This document shows positions 22,210 through 34,750 of a stretch of 64,000 bases of DNA, in pieces. Within the stretch, counting starts at the first letter, position 1. Every line of letters starts with the position of its first letter. Below the pieces are notes generated by a model. It did no database searches. It saw only the letters and a program-made list of their open reading frames with translations, and was not told the DNA's origin. Origin of the DNA: Solanum dulcamara (Eukaryota; Streptophyta; Magnoliopsida; Solanales; Solanaceae); contig NC_077245.1 of assembly GCF_947179165.1 (NCBI RefSeq), forward strand, positions 40,169,286 through 40,233,285, read 5' to 3'. Position numbers and translations under genes: made by a program.

Positions 22210-23834
22210 TTTCTTATTTCGTTCAATGAATTAAGTATTTAAGGTATAAAATGATGATATTAAGGTGTTAGTAATGTAAATTTATGTTTTGGATCAGCAC
22301 CAAATGGTTAAAAACAGCCACAAAGTTTTAGCTGCGCTAAAACAACTTCCGAGGCAAGTTTTGGCAAGTTTTGGCGAGTTTCGGGCAAGGTAAGGTTTTC
22401 CATTTCAAGTTGGAGTTTATGATGTTGTTATACAGTATATTACATGTATTAGATGAGGATGGAAGTGGAAAACTTGTATAAGGATGCTTGACGTTGAAAA
22501 CAAACTAAATTGAAGTCGAGTTACTTAATTGAAGTTGAGTAGTGTGTTGTGATTGTGGTGCTGCGGTTGCAGCTGGTTGGATGGAGTGTTACAGGGATGT
22601 AAAGTGTTCTAAAATGGGTGTGGGTACTTCTTTTTAGAGCCACACGACCCTCCGTTTCATATTGTTAAAGGTTTTACGAAATAAAGGTTAAAAACTCTAT
22701 TTTGGTATCGTAGTTTTGAGCTAGTTGTTTGGAGTTGTATTGAGTAATTTTGAAATGATTTGATTTTATATATAGCTGCTGGTTGTTGTTGGTAATATGT
22801 CTTCTAAGATTAGCAGTTGGATAGGGCAAGTTACAGGGGAGATGCTACCCGATTTCCGGTAACTTCGGAACTAGTAATAAACTAGTCGAGGGAAAGAGAC
22901 AAGGGAATGATTCCTATAAATACTTGGGTGTAGAGTTGGAAATTGTAAAATGAGAGGTTATTAACCTTAGTAATCCTTTCATGTTAAATAGGTTCAAAAG
23001 ACGATGAGGCAAGCGTGGTTAAGGGTAATCCATAAAAGGTATGTAAAGCTACCTTCTTTCTCTTGGCATGTTTTTGACAAAGGTATGTAAAATTGTCTCT
23101 TCTTTATTTTGGCATGTCTTAGAATTAAGTAAGGATTAATATGAGCTTTGGGGGTAATCCCATTCATAAGTCTTAAGGGTGATTCATGATTCCTATTCTT
23201 AGAAATTCTCCGATAGCTAATGTCCTTGACTTTTATAAGTTATTTTGTATCGTCTGGATTCATGTGTATGATTTCTAAGGCTCTTTTGATATGATCAATA
23301 GTGATATGACTATCGTCCTGATTTTCAAATGACAATTCATCTTTACTACTTCATTAAGTCTTTGACAATGTTTTAAATTGCATTTAGTTTCTCACTATTC
23401 CACTTGTGGATGCCTCAATATTTCTTCCTCTGAGCCCGAGCCAGGATATACATGATTGTGTGTACTTCTCTGCCTTGTTCGTCCTTCCCTGATGTGAGGG
23501 GGAAGGTATGGCCTGTACATGGATTGTAGAGTTATGATGTGCCATGTACACATATGCTTATGTCTAATTATATTATATGATATGATATGGCCATCTGATA
23601 TGATATGATCTGTTACGGAGATATTCCCTACTCTGGAGTTATGTTGTGCTGTAGCTCCAGTGATGGAATGGCAACTATATTTTGTTCACCGCATCCCATA
23701 ATGGGATCGGATATGACATATGTTTTTTCCGTATGCATTATCTGTGCTTATGATAATCATTTTGATATTCTGGGTATTTCGCTAATTTTCTGCACATTCT
23801 GTTCTAGTTATGAATTTATTTATTACAGTCCATG

Positions 23835-24278
23835 CTTTACATACTCAGTACATTTTTCATACTGACCCCCATTTCTTGGGGGGCTGCATTCATGCCCGCA
23901 GGCATAGATACACACTTTGGGGATCCGCCAGCATAGAAGTTCCACTTAGCAGTTCAGAAGTGCTCCATTATGCCGGAGCTTAGTTTTAATACTAACCTTC
24001 GATGTATATATTTATTTGTTCATGGGTACAGCGGGGGCCCTGTCCCGCCTTATGTTACTGTTCTTACTCTTAGAGGTCTTTGAACATGTATGTGGGTTAT
24101 ATATGTGTGCGTGTACAGTTGTCCTCATATGTTACGATAGCCTTGTAGGCTTATATGTTATCATGCTTGTTAATACATTATAACTCAAACCAGGGACAGG
24201 CTTACTTATAGTTAGCAGGGGTATACGTGAGAGTCCAATTCGGGCACCTGTCATGGCCTACAGTGTTGGGTCATGATA
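23835..24278 (+). promoter_or_regulatory. Conserved structured 3' module, E2 5' LTR
   Basis: The ordered blocks are CATACTCAGTACA, a GACCCCC/GGGGGGCTGC hairpin (about 23864-23886), GGATCCGCC, the CGGGGGCCCTGTCCCGCC self-complementary stretch near 24034, CTTAGAGGTCT and a CACTTAGCAG-type block. They match E1 and E3 in order and spacing although the upstream LTR halves differ. Confidence 0.5.
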
Positions 24279-24282
24279 GAAG

Positions 24283-24294
24283 TGGTATCAGAGC
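24283..24294 (+). other. E2 primer binding site, initiator-Met tRNA
   Basis: TGGTATCAGAGC is identical to the E1 site and sits four bases after the 5' LTR. An intact primer site in an element without coding capacity supports mobilisation in trans. Confidence 0.92.
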
Positions 24295-24472
24295 AGTTCG
24301 GTCCTCAGAACATCTATAGACCATGTCTAGTTGAGTCCTGTTTATTGATTGGTTGTGCACCACAATTATAAACAGAAGGCTACAGGACATTTAGGATGTT
24401 ACCTTTCTTTCTTTTCTTAGATCATGCGATAGAGCTGTCTATCAGGATAATCCCTCCCTAGCAGATTACTAT

Positions 24473-24922
24473 GTGTGCGGCCATACCTGTAAAAGAAGCT
24501 TGTTTTTGACCTCCTTTCTTGCAGGTGGGTATAGGTTGTGGTGGAAAATGAAGAGACCATCTCTAGACAATAGAGGGGGTGCGAAGAAGGCCCCTAGGGT
24601 ACATATGGGACCTCAGGCTCCAAGACCAAGCAGGCAGAGCCCCAGTTATTCGATTGAGACTGATCCTTCCAAAGACCTTCATTATGTTATGGAGACCAAT
24701 CCCTCGGAGGGCCCAATGACAGGTTCCCCAGAGCATCTAATGACCAGGGAAGTGGTTCCAAAACCCATGCCAACTGTTCTTATAACCAAGCACTATGTCA
24801 TGTCGGCTCCTACGGTAAGTGTTACGGCATATTCGAGCCCTCTATTTTGGTCGTTAGTGAACCAGGAATTACTTGGATATCGATGTCTTTTGGATTCAAG
24901 CGAGGAAGACGATGAGGTATAG
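24473..24922 (+). CDS. E2 hypothetical ORF, 149 codons
   Basis: This open frame lies where gag would start. The first ATG is at 24473, but the in-frame ATG at 24548 (MKRPSLDNRGGAKKAP) is a more natural start, because a short basic N-terminus is usual for gag here. The middle is Pro/Ser/Thr-rich (PRPSRQSPSYSIETDPS, then METNPSEGPM) and the end is acidic (SSEEDDEV). I see no capsid or zinc-knuckle motif and do not recognise a family. It may be a gag N-terminal remnant, a chance frame or a captured sequence. The corresponding E3 region has no open frame, which argues against conserved function. Confidence 0.3.
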   Translation: MCGHTCKRSLFLTSFLAGGYRLWWKMKRPSLDNRGGAKKAPRVHMGPQAPRPSRQSPSYSIETDPSKDLHYVMETNPSEGPMTGSPEHLMTREVVPKPMPTVLITKHYVMSAPTVSVTAYSSPLFWSLVNQELLGYRCLLDSSEEDDEV

Positions 24923-27390
24923 ACAAGCAAATGGAAACCAGATAGAGATGGGGAGCATACTTCACCTCCTAGATCACCAGGTCGAACTAGGAACTGATCG
25001 ACTATAGGTAGGAGAGTGATAGGTATAGTTTTGTTGGCTATATGGGGCAATTTGTCAATCTGGTTTCGGCTTAAGGTAGGAAGCCCTGCGTGGCTGTAAT
25101 ATGAGATGCTATAAACCTATGTATATATTGGCCCTGTGAGGCATTATAGTTATGATATGATACGATATGGATGTATATATACGTTGGGCCTTGCATGGCA
25201 TTACTAGTATTTCCTGAGTGCAGGTTTGGGATGGGAAGGAATATAGAGAAAACTCTGCTGAAATTTTTTTTGGAATAAAAAAAGAATGAGATACAGGTTC
25301 AACATACGGTTTGGAAGTTGATACCGAGTACCCCTATTATGATAAACTAAAGTTGTAGGGGTAACCTCCGTGTTGCTGGTAAGGAGGGCCCATGTTTACT
25401 TAGGAAGTTTTATGTCAGAGAAAAACTCCTGTTGGAGGGCAAGGTATCTAACAATTGGGTTCCACTTTGGTTGGAAAGTACAGAACCCTCAACCATTAGT
25501 GGTGAACTAGATAAGTTGTTCATGAATCAAGAATGAACCTTGAGGGAAACCATACGAGTTAGGTACTAAACGGTATTGTGGTGCTTATTGGATTTTAATT
25601 TCCTTCTGGTAGTGGTTAAAGGATGCTTTGTGGTAACCTTTTATTGGTTATTAAGCGACTAAGATAACTGGTAGACGGAAGACATAAGCTTATGGGCTAT
25701 CCAGAATCATGTGCTTCATATATTGGATAACATACTAGAAGGATTCAGAGGGGTTGGTGATAACAAGGAATGATTTTTCCCAAGGATATAGGGATAACAT
25801 AAAACTCCTCGGGCACAAAAATGGCCATGGACTGGAAGGGTAGAAGGACTACTACAGGGAACACTTAAGATAGACGTGACAAATTAGGTATGAGTGTCGA
25901 ACGAAAAAGGGAATAGATAGCTACGAACTGAAGGTGTAGTATGAAAAAGTGAGAACATAAGACCAGTATTAAAGTAAAATTGACATGGGACTGAGAAGAA
26001 TTGGAAGTTAACCACAGGTACCCGACAAGGATAAACGCTTATGAGATATAAGGAAGTATTGTGGATATGTGACTTCGTTGTGGCAAATATAAAGACCCCT
26101 CAAGGACGAGGGGGATAGCTCTGCAAAACCATTGATGCATTGCAAGACCTTAAGAGGAACAAGTGGTATCCACTGGGATGAAGATAATATTATAGCAGAG
26201 CTAGAAACACAGGTCACTGGAGTATAAGTACTTTAAAATTGAGAAGTTGAAATGATTAGGGGCGCTAGCTAATCACTGGTAGGGAATACAGGAATGTGGC
26301 TCTGGATAAACTACTACATTAATTATCTGACTCAAGTACTAGTACTTGGACTAGATTGGGTACTAGTTATTGAGAATTGTAAGCACCTCATGGTTGTATT
26401 AAGGTTTCTTACCGGGGCAACCTAAAGTATAGATGATCTAACAAAAGGTGTAGATATGGTACAGTATCTCAAATGTGTTGGAACAGAATCATATGCATAT
26501 GAACACTTGAAAATAAATAGAGAATGACATGGGTACACCCTAAAGGGGGGAAGTGGATAGGAGAAATACAAGTGTGAGATGAAGTCAACTGACACTATCA
26601 CATGTTAATTGGAATACTTAAACTTTAAGCAAGATCCCATGCGGGCACTAGTTAGCAAGGGTTGAAGGCCAAAAATAAATGGATAGAAGCCATTATATCT
26701 GAGACCGTGCGGAGAACCATTAGCAAAGACCCTAATGGATGGGTGCATACGAAAAGGGGTGAATACAATAAGAGAGGGTAGCAAAGCCATTGTTGAGTAA
26801 AAATTAAGATATGGAAATAGAGTTGTTAGCCGCTGAGATGTGACATACAAGTGACAAGGAGAAAGAATAGAAAATCTCCTATGGTAGGAAATGAGGAGAC
26901 CAAGGAGTACCTAAAGGAAGGAAAAAGGGTAGGATAGAATAGCTCCAGCGCAAGCAAGTTCCAGTGTGAAGGCAATATGTAAATCAAGATGGACCATTAA
27001 ATGAAAAGACTGCGTCTACCTCATACCGGTGGTATACAAGTAGTTGTGCAACCTACGAATATATATATATACCATATAAGACCAAGTGGAGGGGTATATG
27101 ATGAAAAGGGGGTTATGATATTTTGGATACGTTACAGAGAAATACAAAGAGAAGTTAAATCAATTGACCAAAAAGGACATGGTCATGGTTGAACTAAATA
27201 TCTAACCCGATACTGGTTGTAAGATAAAAAAGGAGAGGGCAAGGCGGAACCTAAAGACTAGAAAAATGACGCTAAGGTAAATCTTGGGACTAAGGTGAGT
27301 GTCTTCACACCTTATTGCAAGAATTGCAATGTAACGTGCAACAGGAAAATTAGAGACAAATCTGAGCAAAGAACCATGGAAGAATCTAAA
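24923..27390 (+). other. E2 non-coding internal domain, shared with E3
   Basis: About 2.5 kb without a recognisable retroelement domain; open frames are short and on both strands. Block-wise homology to the E3 interior (about 51040-53720) is evident: the TGCAGGTTT...GAAACTCTGC block (25220 vs 51155), the GGTGCTTATYGGATT block (25578 vs 51594), ATAGCTACGAACTGAA (25917 vs 52332) and TCTCCTATGGTAG (26874 vs 53352). Both copies keep the order. It could be very old decayed pol or a cis-acting non-coding domain; I cannot decide by eye. Confidence 0.6.
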
Positions 27391-27394
27391 CTAA

Positions 27395-27575
27395 CGAGAA
27401 GCAACCTATCGCCATCCTGGATCGATGGAGTAGAAAGTTGTGAGTTAAGGATGTAGTTTCTGTCAAGGTGTTGAGGCGAAATAAAAATCATGAAAAAGTG
27501 ACCTAGGAAGCTGAAAAGAAAATAAAACACAAGTACCCGTACCTATTCCCTACATTTAAAGGTAATCCCAACCTT
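27395..27575 (+). pseudogene. E2 Pol C-terminal tail remnant
   Basis: In one frame with a stop and losses, this reads like the E1 tail: an 'AILDRWSRK' piece, 'VKDVVSVKVLRR', 'VTWEAEKK' and 'HKYPYLFP'. This is the chromodomain-proximal end of Pol. It shows that E2 descends from a coding chromovirus and kept its 3' end, probably because it adjoins the polypurine tract. Confidence 0.7.
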
Positions 27576-27679
27576 TGGAACTCTATTATTAAGTGCTCGA
27601 TGAAAGTATATGTTATTGTAGTAGAACAGAGAAACTCTCCATATAGTCTGTATAAAATGTTGATGAGGGTTTTTGGTTC

Positions 27680-27714
27680 ACATTTGAGGACGAATGTTCT
27701 AAAGGAGGGAAGGA
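27680..27714 (+). other. E2 polypurine tract
   Basis: ACATTTGAGGACGAATGTTC is followed by AAAGGAGGGAAGGA (27701-27714), immediately before TGTTATACC. It is nearly the same as in E1 and E3 and would prime plus-strand synthesis. Confidence 0.85.
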
Positions 27715-30511
27715 TGTTATACCCCGTACTTTTGTATCTTGGAATGCTTCTTAATCCTTGAAAGGTTCTTAAGTTTCTAAAAGGTCTCTTAAGTTTATTT
27801 AAGCTTCTTAAAGATTCTTGAGCTTCTTAAAAGTTACCATGTGAGCTGGATAATCTATAACTCTATCAAATAACTCTAAGGAAGGGAGAATGAGATACCC
27901 CATAATAGAGAAGATTGGAAATAGGGTTGTAAGAATTTAGAAGAAGTTGGAGGCCAAATAATGAGTCGTAGGACTTGACTTACTTACTTAAGCTACCAAC
28001 TTGGAAGTCTTACATACTTAAGCTACTTGAGTACATTCCAAGCTTACGTAGCAAGAATTATATAGGTTCATAAAGTAAGACCAGATTATGAACCCACGAA
28101 GGGGAAAAAAAGGTGACATGTGAAAGCATGGGAGAGTGCCATATGGAAGAATATGGAAGTTCCATGTGGAAGCAGCTGGAGCAAGGGGTGGGCCCCCATA
28201 TGCCACGTGGCAGCTCATAGTTGGAGGAGGTGGTGTGTTGGCCCAATGAGGTCTTGATACATGTCACCACTTTGGGGTTGACACGTGTCACCCCTAAAGT
28301 GACCTATATATATATGGTTTATGACTTTTAGCTTCATCCTTATCCCATAAGTTCCATACTTCTCTAGAAAATTAAAGAGGAAAAAGGAAGAGAAGAAACC
28401 CTAGAGCTAGAGAGAAAGTAGTGGCGGCCAAAGGGAAAAAAAGGTAAGTTTTCCAATTTCATTTCGTGAATTAAGTATTTAAGGTATACCATGATGGTAT
28501 TAAGGTGTTAGTAATATAAATTTATGGTTTGTAGCAGCACCAAAAGGTTAACAAACAGCCACAAAGTTTTAGCTGCGCTAAAAGAACTTTCGAGGTGAGT
28601 TTTGGCGAGTTTCGGGCAAGGTAAGGTTTTACATTTCAAATTGGAGTTTATGATATTTTTATGCAGTATATTATGTCTTAAATGAGGCTGGAAGTGGAAA
28701 ACTTGTATAAGGATGCTTGACGTTAGAAAAAAACTAAATTGAAGTCGTTATAGTTAAATCGAAGTCGAGTAGTGTGTTGTGATTGTGGTGCTTCAGTTGT
28801 AGATGGTTGGATGGCGTGTTGCAGGGATGGAAAGTATTCTAAAAGGGGTGTGGGTACTTCTGGTTTCAGCCACATGACCCTCCATTTTGTATTGTTAAAG
28901 ATTTTACAAAATAAAGGTTAAAAACTCTATTTTGGTATCGTAGTTTTGAGCTACTTGTTTGGAGTTGTATTGAGTAATGTTGAAGTGATTTGATTTTATA
29001 TATAGATGTTAGCTTTTGTTGTTAATATGGCTTATAAGATTAGCAGTTGGATAGGGCAAGTTACAGGGGAGATGCTGCCCGATTTCCGGTAACTTCGGAA
29101 CTACTAATAAACTAGTCGAGGGAAAGGGACAAGGGAATGATTCCTATAAATACTTGGGTGTAGAGTTGGAAATTGTAAAATGAAAGGTTATTAACCTTAG
29201 TAATCCTTTCATGTTAAATAGGTTCAAAAGACGATGAGGCAAGCGTGGTTAAGGGTAATCCATAAGAGGTATGTAAAGCTACCTTCTTTCTCTTGGCATG
29301 TTTTTGACATATGTATGTAAAATTGTCCCTTCTTTATTTTGGCATGTCTTAGAATTAAGTAAGGATTAATATGAGCTTTGGGGGTAATCCCATTCATAAG
29401 TCTTGAGGGTGATTCATGATTCCTATTCTTAGAGATTCTCCGATAGCTAATGTCCTTGACTTTTATAAGTTATTTTGTATCGTCTGGATTCATGTGTATG
29501 ATTTCTAAGGCTCTTTTGATATGATCAATAGTGATATGACTATCGACCTAATTTTCAAATGACAATTCGTCTTTACTACTTCATTGAGTCTTTGACAATG
29601 TTTTAAATTGCATTTAGTTTCTTACTACTCCACTCGTGGATGCCTCAATGCTTCTTCTACTGAGCTCGGTCCAGGATATACATGATCGTGCGTACTTCTC
29701 TGCCTTGTTCGCCGAGCCCCGATGTGCGGGGGAAGGTATGCCCTGTACATGGGTTGTGGAGTTATGCTGTGCTATAGACACATATGCTGATGCCTAATGA
29801 TATGATATTATATGATATGTGCATCTGATATGATATGATCTGTTACGGAGATATTTTTTACTCTGGAGTTATGTTGTGCTGTGGCGCCGGTGACAGGATG
29901 GCGACTACATTTTGTTCACTACGTCTCGTAATGGGGCCAAATATGAATTATATGTTTTTTTCGCATGCATTATCTGTGCTTATGATAAATATTTTGATAT
30001 TCTAGGTATTTGGCTCATTTTTTTGCACATTCTTATCTAGTTATGACTTTATTTATTACAGTCCATGCTTTACATACTCAGTACATTTTTTGTACTGACC
30101 CTCCTTTCTAGGGGGGCTGCGTTCATGTCCGCAGGTACAGATACACACTTTGAGGATCCGCCAGTGTAGGAGTTCCACTCAGTAGTTCAAAAGCGCTCTA
30201 TTGTGTTGGAGCCTTGTTTTGGTACTAACCCTTGATGTATATATTTATTTCTACACGAGTATGGAGGGGGCCCTGTTCCGCCTTATGTTACTGTTCTTAC
30301 TCTTAGAGGTCTGCGGACATGTATGTGGGTTGTATATGTGTGCGTGTACAGTTGTCCTCATATGTTACGATAGCCTTGTCGACTTATATGTTATCGTGCT
30401 TGTTGATACATTATAACTCAAACCGGGGACAGGCTTACTTATAGTTAGCAGAGGTATACGCGAGAGTCCAATTTAGGCACCCGTCATAGCCTACGGGGTT
30501 AGGTCGTGACA
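27715..30511 (+). repeat. E2 3' LTR, 2797 bp
   Basis: It runs from TGTTATACC to GTCGTGACA. The promoter parts are better preserved than in the 5' copy: TGCCACGTGGCA (28201-28212), GACACGTGTC (28280-28289), TATATATATATGG (28305-28317) and splice-donor-like AGGTAAGT (GT at 28444). The conserved 3' module spans about 30065-30511. The next five bases are CCACA, the target duplication. Confidence 0.95.
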
Positions 30512-30516
30512 CCACA

Positions 30517-32002
30517 ATCACAAAATAGATCAATTCCTCATAATTCACAAAATTTCAATAGATACCCTTAATTGAATTCCACTACTACACATCAACTCAT
30601 ATAATTCAATTTAATCTAATGAACCAACACACCCTAATCCCCTCACATAGGAAAATACAAGGTTCAACATACTTAACAAAGGTTAGAATTCCACTTTCCT
30701 TAGCCAAAAGTCACAAACAATCCGAACTCAAAGCTTTTCCCCTTGGATGATACTCCAAATCACAATAATCTAATCAAATATAGACTCACAATCACATTTC
30801 AAAATTATTGACACTAAAATCAACCAATTTGGGTGAACAGGGTAAAATGGTCAAAAATCTCATATCAAAAATCAAACTCGGAATCTGATTATTTTAGATA
30901 GAAATGTTCCTCAAGTAATCAGGAATCTACTGGTGAAATCCTTTTCAAAATGGATTTAAAATGAATTGAAAATCAATAGAAAACTAAATTTGCATTATTT
31001 TTGAAAAAACCCCAATTCCTCCAACTCAAAATAACAAATTTCATGTTTAAAAATCCAAATAAGTAATGGGTAATCAAGAAAATAGGTTAGAATAGCTTAC
31101 CCAATGTTTCCCCTGCAAGAAACCCCTTCCAAATCGCCTATCCAAAGATTGGAAACTCAAAAATGGTGTACAATGGCTTAAATCCCGACTAAACATTGTT
31201 AAGGAGGATTTTGTTCTCTGCGAATGCGGAGACAGTGGAGACATCTCTCTGTGAACTCGAAAAAGGAAAATGTTACCCTCCGCGAATGCGGAGAAGGCAT
31301 CGAAAATGCTGAGAAGGAATTGCTAGGCACCAGATAGCTGGTTTTTGGCAAGTCTCAAAGTCATGGAATAGACCCTCAGGATTCATTGGAACCCCGTATA
31401 CACAAACCATAGATGCAACCCTACGAAATTCGATGTTCTGAACTCAATGGAACCATCGAATTTGAATTTGAAGCCTCCTCAACCAAGAATCTCATGAGTC
31501 ACAACTAATCTAGTTTTGGCACTTGAAATACCCAAAATACCCTCAAGACCTCTAAAAATTATGACAGAGCCATTACTAGCATTAGAATCATCTCCTTAAA
31601 CCATTGGAACCATTTGAAATCTAATCCAAGCACCCAAACCTCAAATGTTGACCAAAATCCAACTTGGATCAACCTTTACCTCAATTTTCATTTTCAGACC
31701 TAAAGTCCACATTTTAACTCCAAATCTTATTCCAAAAACAATACTAGACAAATTTCCACATTCCGGAGTTGATGGAATCGGCAGAATTCTATTCCGAGAA
31801 TCAAAATTCCAAATGACTCCAAAACTCAAATATTTACTACTTAAGCCTTTAAAATACATTTCTCAAGCCAAACCTCAACTTTTCATAAAATTTGTACAAA
31901 CTAACTTTTAGACCTAGCCAAAAGTGACTCAGGGAAACTAACAGGAGGAGTAAAATAGTAATTTCATCAAAAATATTTAAAATGACCTTCAGGGTCATTA
32001 TA
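30517..32002 (-). repeat. M1 5' LTR, outer part
   Basis: Once E2 is removed this continues from 21464. It ends at 32002 with TATAATGACCC on the minus strand (T for C in the TGTAATGACCC start). Homologous to 11768-12720 over its right 890 bp. It has two clean copies of the palindromic word: CTCTGCGAATGCGGAG (31216-31231) and CTCCGCGAATGCGGAG (31278-31293). Confidence 0.85.
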
Positions 32003-32386
32003 TGTCAAAGTTCTCAAAACTTAACCCAAACATGATATTCACCCTCAATAGATAGTACTGCGAAGGAAATACCATCCTTTTTTGACAAAATATTAATACT
32101 CAAGTATACTCAAAACCTCCAACACAACCCCTCATGCGGGTGTTACAAGTCAAATAACCTTTCCACATTTCTAACTCAGTTAAGTCATTGATTACACAGT
32201 CCCAATACAGATAAAATATCAAATAAGTCCCCCACACGGGCTACACAACACATATAATCCCCAACATGGGCATCACAATATAAATTACAGTCCCAAACTG
32301 CACTACAACCCCATCACAAAGTTTACCACATAGAATTTGACTAATCACCCAAATTCAGCCCCAAAAAGGATAGCCAAACCTACCTC
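32003..32386 (-). repeat. M2 3' LTR, part a
   Basis: It matches 63453-63853 of the M2 5' LTR almost base for base in long blocks (CAAAGTTCTCAAAAC start, ACCCTCAATAGA, the CCCCCACA-GGGCTACAC repeat, TACCACATAGAATTTGAC). It ends in ACCTC (32382-32386), the E4 target site. It contains a short degenerate repeat of the type CCCCACACGGGCTACACAAC. Confidence 0.88.
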
Positions 32387-34490
32387 TGTCACGACACGAC
32401 CTAGGGCCTAGTCATAACACGGCAATTGAAACTCTGAAGTGCTCCAAAAAAGCCTTTTGTACATATAATAAGCATTCATAAAGTAAACCAAAAGCGGAAA
32501 CATCATAAGAGAGTCTAAACTATGAATAGTAAATGAAGAATGTCACATGACAATATAGACTCAAAATATTTGTCCAACTAGATGACTCTACTCATGAATA
32601 TGGGCGGGGGCTAAGACACTTCCCTATCTCACCCTTAATATGAAATATAGAAAAATTCTTTGAAAATAATAACTAACTCGATAACTAGTCCCCGATAAAA
32701 GAGGCCTCATCAAAACCGTTGGATAGGAAAGTTTAACTAGCCATATAGATGAGTGTGATCTTGAACCTCAATTCTTACATTATGAGATAATCTAGGCAAA
32801 AAATATGCATTAGTGCATTGGAATGTACTAAGTATGTGGGTGTGACATGCAACGTAAATCATTGAATGCAATGGTCAAGCAAATCACATGGTAAGATAAG
32901 ATAAGTAAAGACATGAGAAAATCATATTGACCAAAGCATTTAAAAAGCAAAATTTAAAATCATAGCATACCTAAGAGATCATACATATGTGGGATAGGAA
33001 CCATAACAGACAATAAGACCATGCGAGCTATAACGTGGAATCCCGTTGTCTCCCCATACAATAAAGAAAAAGAGAAATCCTTGCCAAGGTAGACTCTACC
33101 CCGCTAACCTGGTCATGCATATGCTATATGTGGATCCACTAACTAGGACATGAAGCCAATCCTATGGTGGCACGTAGTTATGAGATAAAAGACTTTACAT
33201 AAGGACCCCATATTTTGATCCCCCACCTCAAGTCCATATTCAGTGCTAAGTCAAATCCCATTGAATACATACATAGCATAGAAATCATAATTTCATATAT
33301 CATAGTCATTATCATAGGTTTGAAATCATAGAGTAGCTCATTTTCATAACATACTTGTAATGTGAGAATTGTCCTTTCATCATTACAATCATATTTGCAT
33401 AATTTAAATCGATTGGCCTTAGGTCACCACATAGTGCCCTAAGTCACCTTACTTCATAACTTGCATGAAATTCATACCTTTGAAACATACTTATAGCCCA
33501 TGATTATAAATTAAATACATAATCATAATTCATACTTGGAAATTCATGATCATAGCTTATACTTAAAATTTAGGTAAGACATGAATGCATGATCAATTGA
33601 TTTGAAAATCATGTTGTTGACTTGAAAACATGCATGATCATAAACTTTATATCTGCCCATACATACCTCATATAGTTAATATCATTAGGAAGTATAATTG
33701 AAAATACTCATAATTTTTATCATGAACCCTAAAGATCAAAATATGAGAATTCATGGGAAAACTCTTCAATTCAATGCAATAACCATCAATTTATATCAAA
33801 ATAGACTCATAATCATACTTTGAATCATAATTCATGCAATAGGAGTAGAGATCATAAAACCCATAAAATACCATACTTTAATTTGATAAAAAAACTTGAG
33901 AAATTGATTGAGCTTCATGGATGAAAGGATCCATGAATCAATACTCACATACCTTAAGTGAGAACACCAAATAATTTGGAAGAACTTGAGAGTTTTGATG
34001 GAGAGCTTGAGTGAATTTACTTGAAGTCTTCAATGGAGTCCTTGAGAGTCTTTTGTAGAGAGAGAAATATTTGAGTAGGTGAATTATAGAAGAATGAATA
34101 GAATTAGAGATTTAGGTTAATTTATTGAGTTGAATTAGGTCCTAAAACGTCTAGGTTCATTAGCTAACAATTTAGGAAAAAAGTCTATATTTCCCTTACT
34201 AAAAACTAAATTCGGCCAAAAATACACTACCGGATCCGCGATGCGGAGGCAAGCATGTCCGCGATGCGGACTTGTCATGGACCTTACTAGTTTGCGCAGT
34301 TCCTTGAGAAATCTATCCTTCGATCTACGGGTCCTAAAAATCTACCAAGACTATTTTCCTACAGGTTTTGACCCCCTGATCGAAATTCCAAACTTGGATT
34401 TTCCAAAAAGATTAAGGATAATGCATTACTTGAGCGGCCTATTCCCAATGCATTCTTAAGACACTTGTGAGCAGTTTGAGGGATGTTATA
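32387..34490 (-). repeat. E4 3' LTR, 2104 bp
   Basis: It starts TGTCACGAC on the plus strand and ends ...GATGTTATA (minus-strand start TATAACATCCC, decayed from TGTAACATCCC). It is a direct repeat of 39514-41545. It contains two copies of the 13-base near-palindrome TCCGCGATGCGGA (34235-34247 and 34258-34270) where the 5' LTR has only one degenerate copy. Much of the middle is simple AT-rich CATAATCATA-type sequence. Confidence 0.93.
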
Positions 34491-34510
34491 AATATCTCCC
34501 CCTTATTAAC
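34491..34510 (-). other. E4 polypurine tract
   Basis: The minus strand reads AATAAGGGGGAGATATT directly before the 3' LTR. GAGGATGAATGTTAAT lies just upstream, echoing the GAGGACGAATGTT of E1-E3. Confidence 0.8.
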
Positions 34511-34750
34511 ATTCATCCTCAAATGAGATTCAACTAATATGGGAAGGATATGGAAAAGGGACTAACAACCCAACATGATTATGAGGACACTTCAAAAAAT
34601 GCATACAACATGTAAACTTCGTACTTAGCATAAAACATAATCCTTGAGAAAAATCATTTTAATAAATCGTGCATGCATATGAATGACATATGGAACTAAA
34701 ATGTAGAAGTTTAATTGATTTGATCATGAACACTTAGTACCTTTAGGCTT

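Larger units (their letters stand above)
21465..24278 (+). repeat. E2 5' LTR, 2814 bp
   Basis: It begins TGTTATACC and ends TCATGATA (a C-to-T change from the TGACA terminus), four bases before the primer site. It pairs with 27715-30511. It contains the palindrome TTCCATATGGAA at 21896-21907, a good TATA box TATATAAAT at 22067-22075, a splice-donor-like AGGTAAGT at 22202-22209 and the conserved 3' module from about 23835. Confidence 0.95.
21465..30511 (+). mobile_element. E2: non-autonomous LTR retrotransposon (LARD-like)
   Basis: This complete plus-strand element has LTRs of 2814 and 2797 bp with TGTTATACC starts, a perfect initiator-Met primer site, a polypurine tract and flanking CTACA/CCACA. 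The 3.4-kb interior lacks recognisable protease, RT, RNase H or integrase. It holds one 149-codon frame of unknown nature near the 5' end and a decayed Pol C-terminal tail near the 3' end. The rest resembles the E3 interior. By size and content it fits a large retrotransposon derivative mobilised by an E1-like partner. Confidence 0.9.
11765..32002 (-). mobile_element. M1: Ty3/Gypsy element, minus strand, interrupted by E5 and E2
   Basis: Read right to left: 5' LTR (32002 to 30517, then 21464 to 20671), primer site, gag, protease, RT, RNase H, integrase, chromodomain-like tail and 3' LTR (12720 to 11765, where E0 cuts it). E2 (21465-30511) lies in the 5' LTR and E5 (15965-18657) in the protease. 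All coding parts are broken. The right boundary is set by the LTR start TATAATGACCC at 32002. Beyond it lies the 3' LTR of M2, so M1 itself is inserted in M2. Confidence 0.85.
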
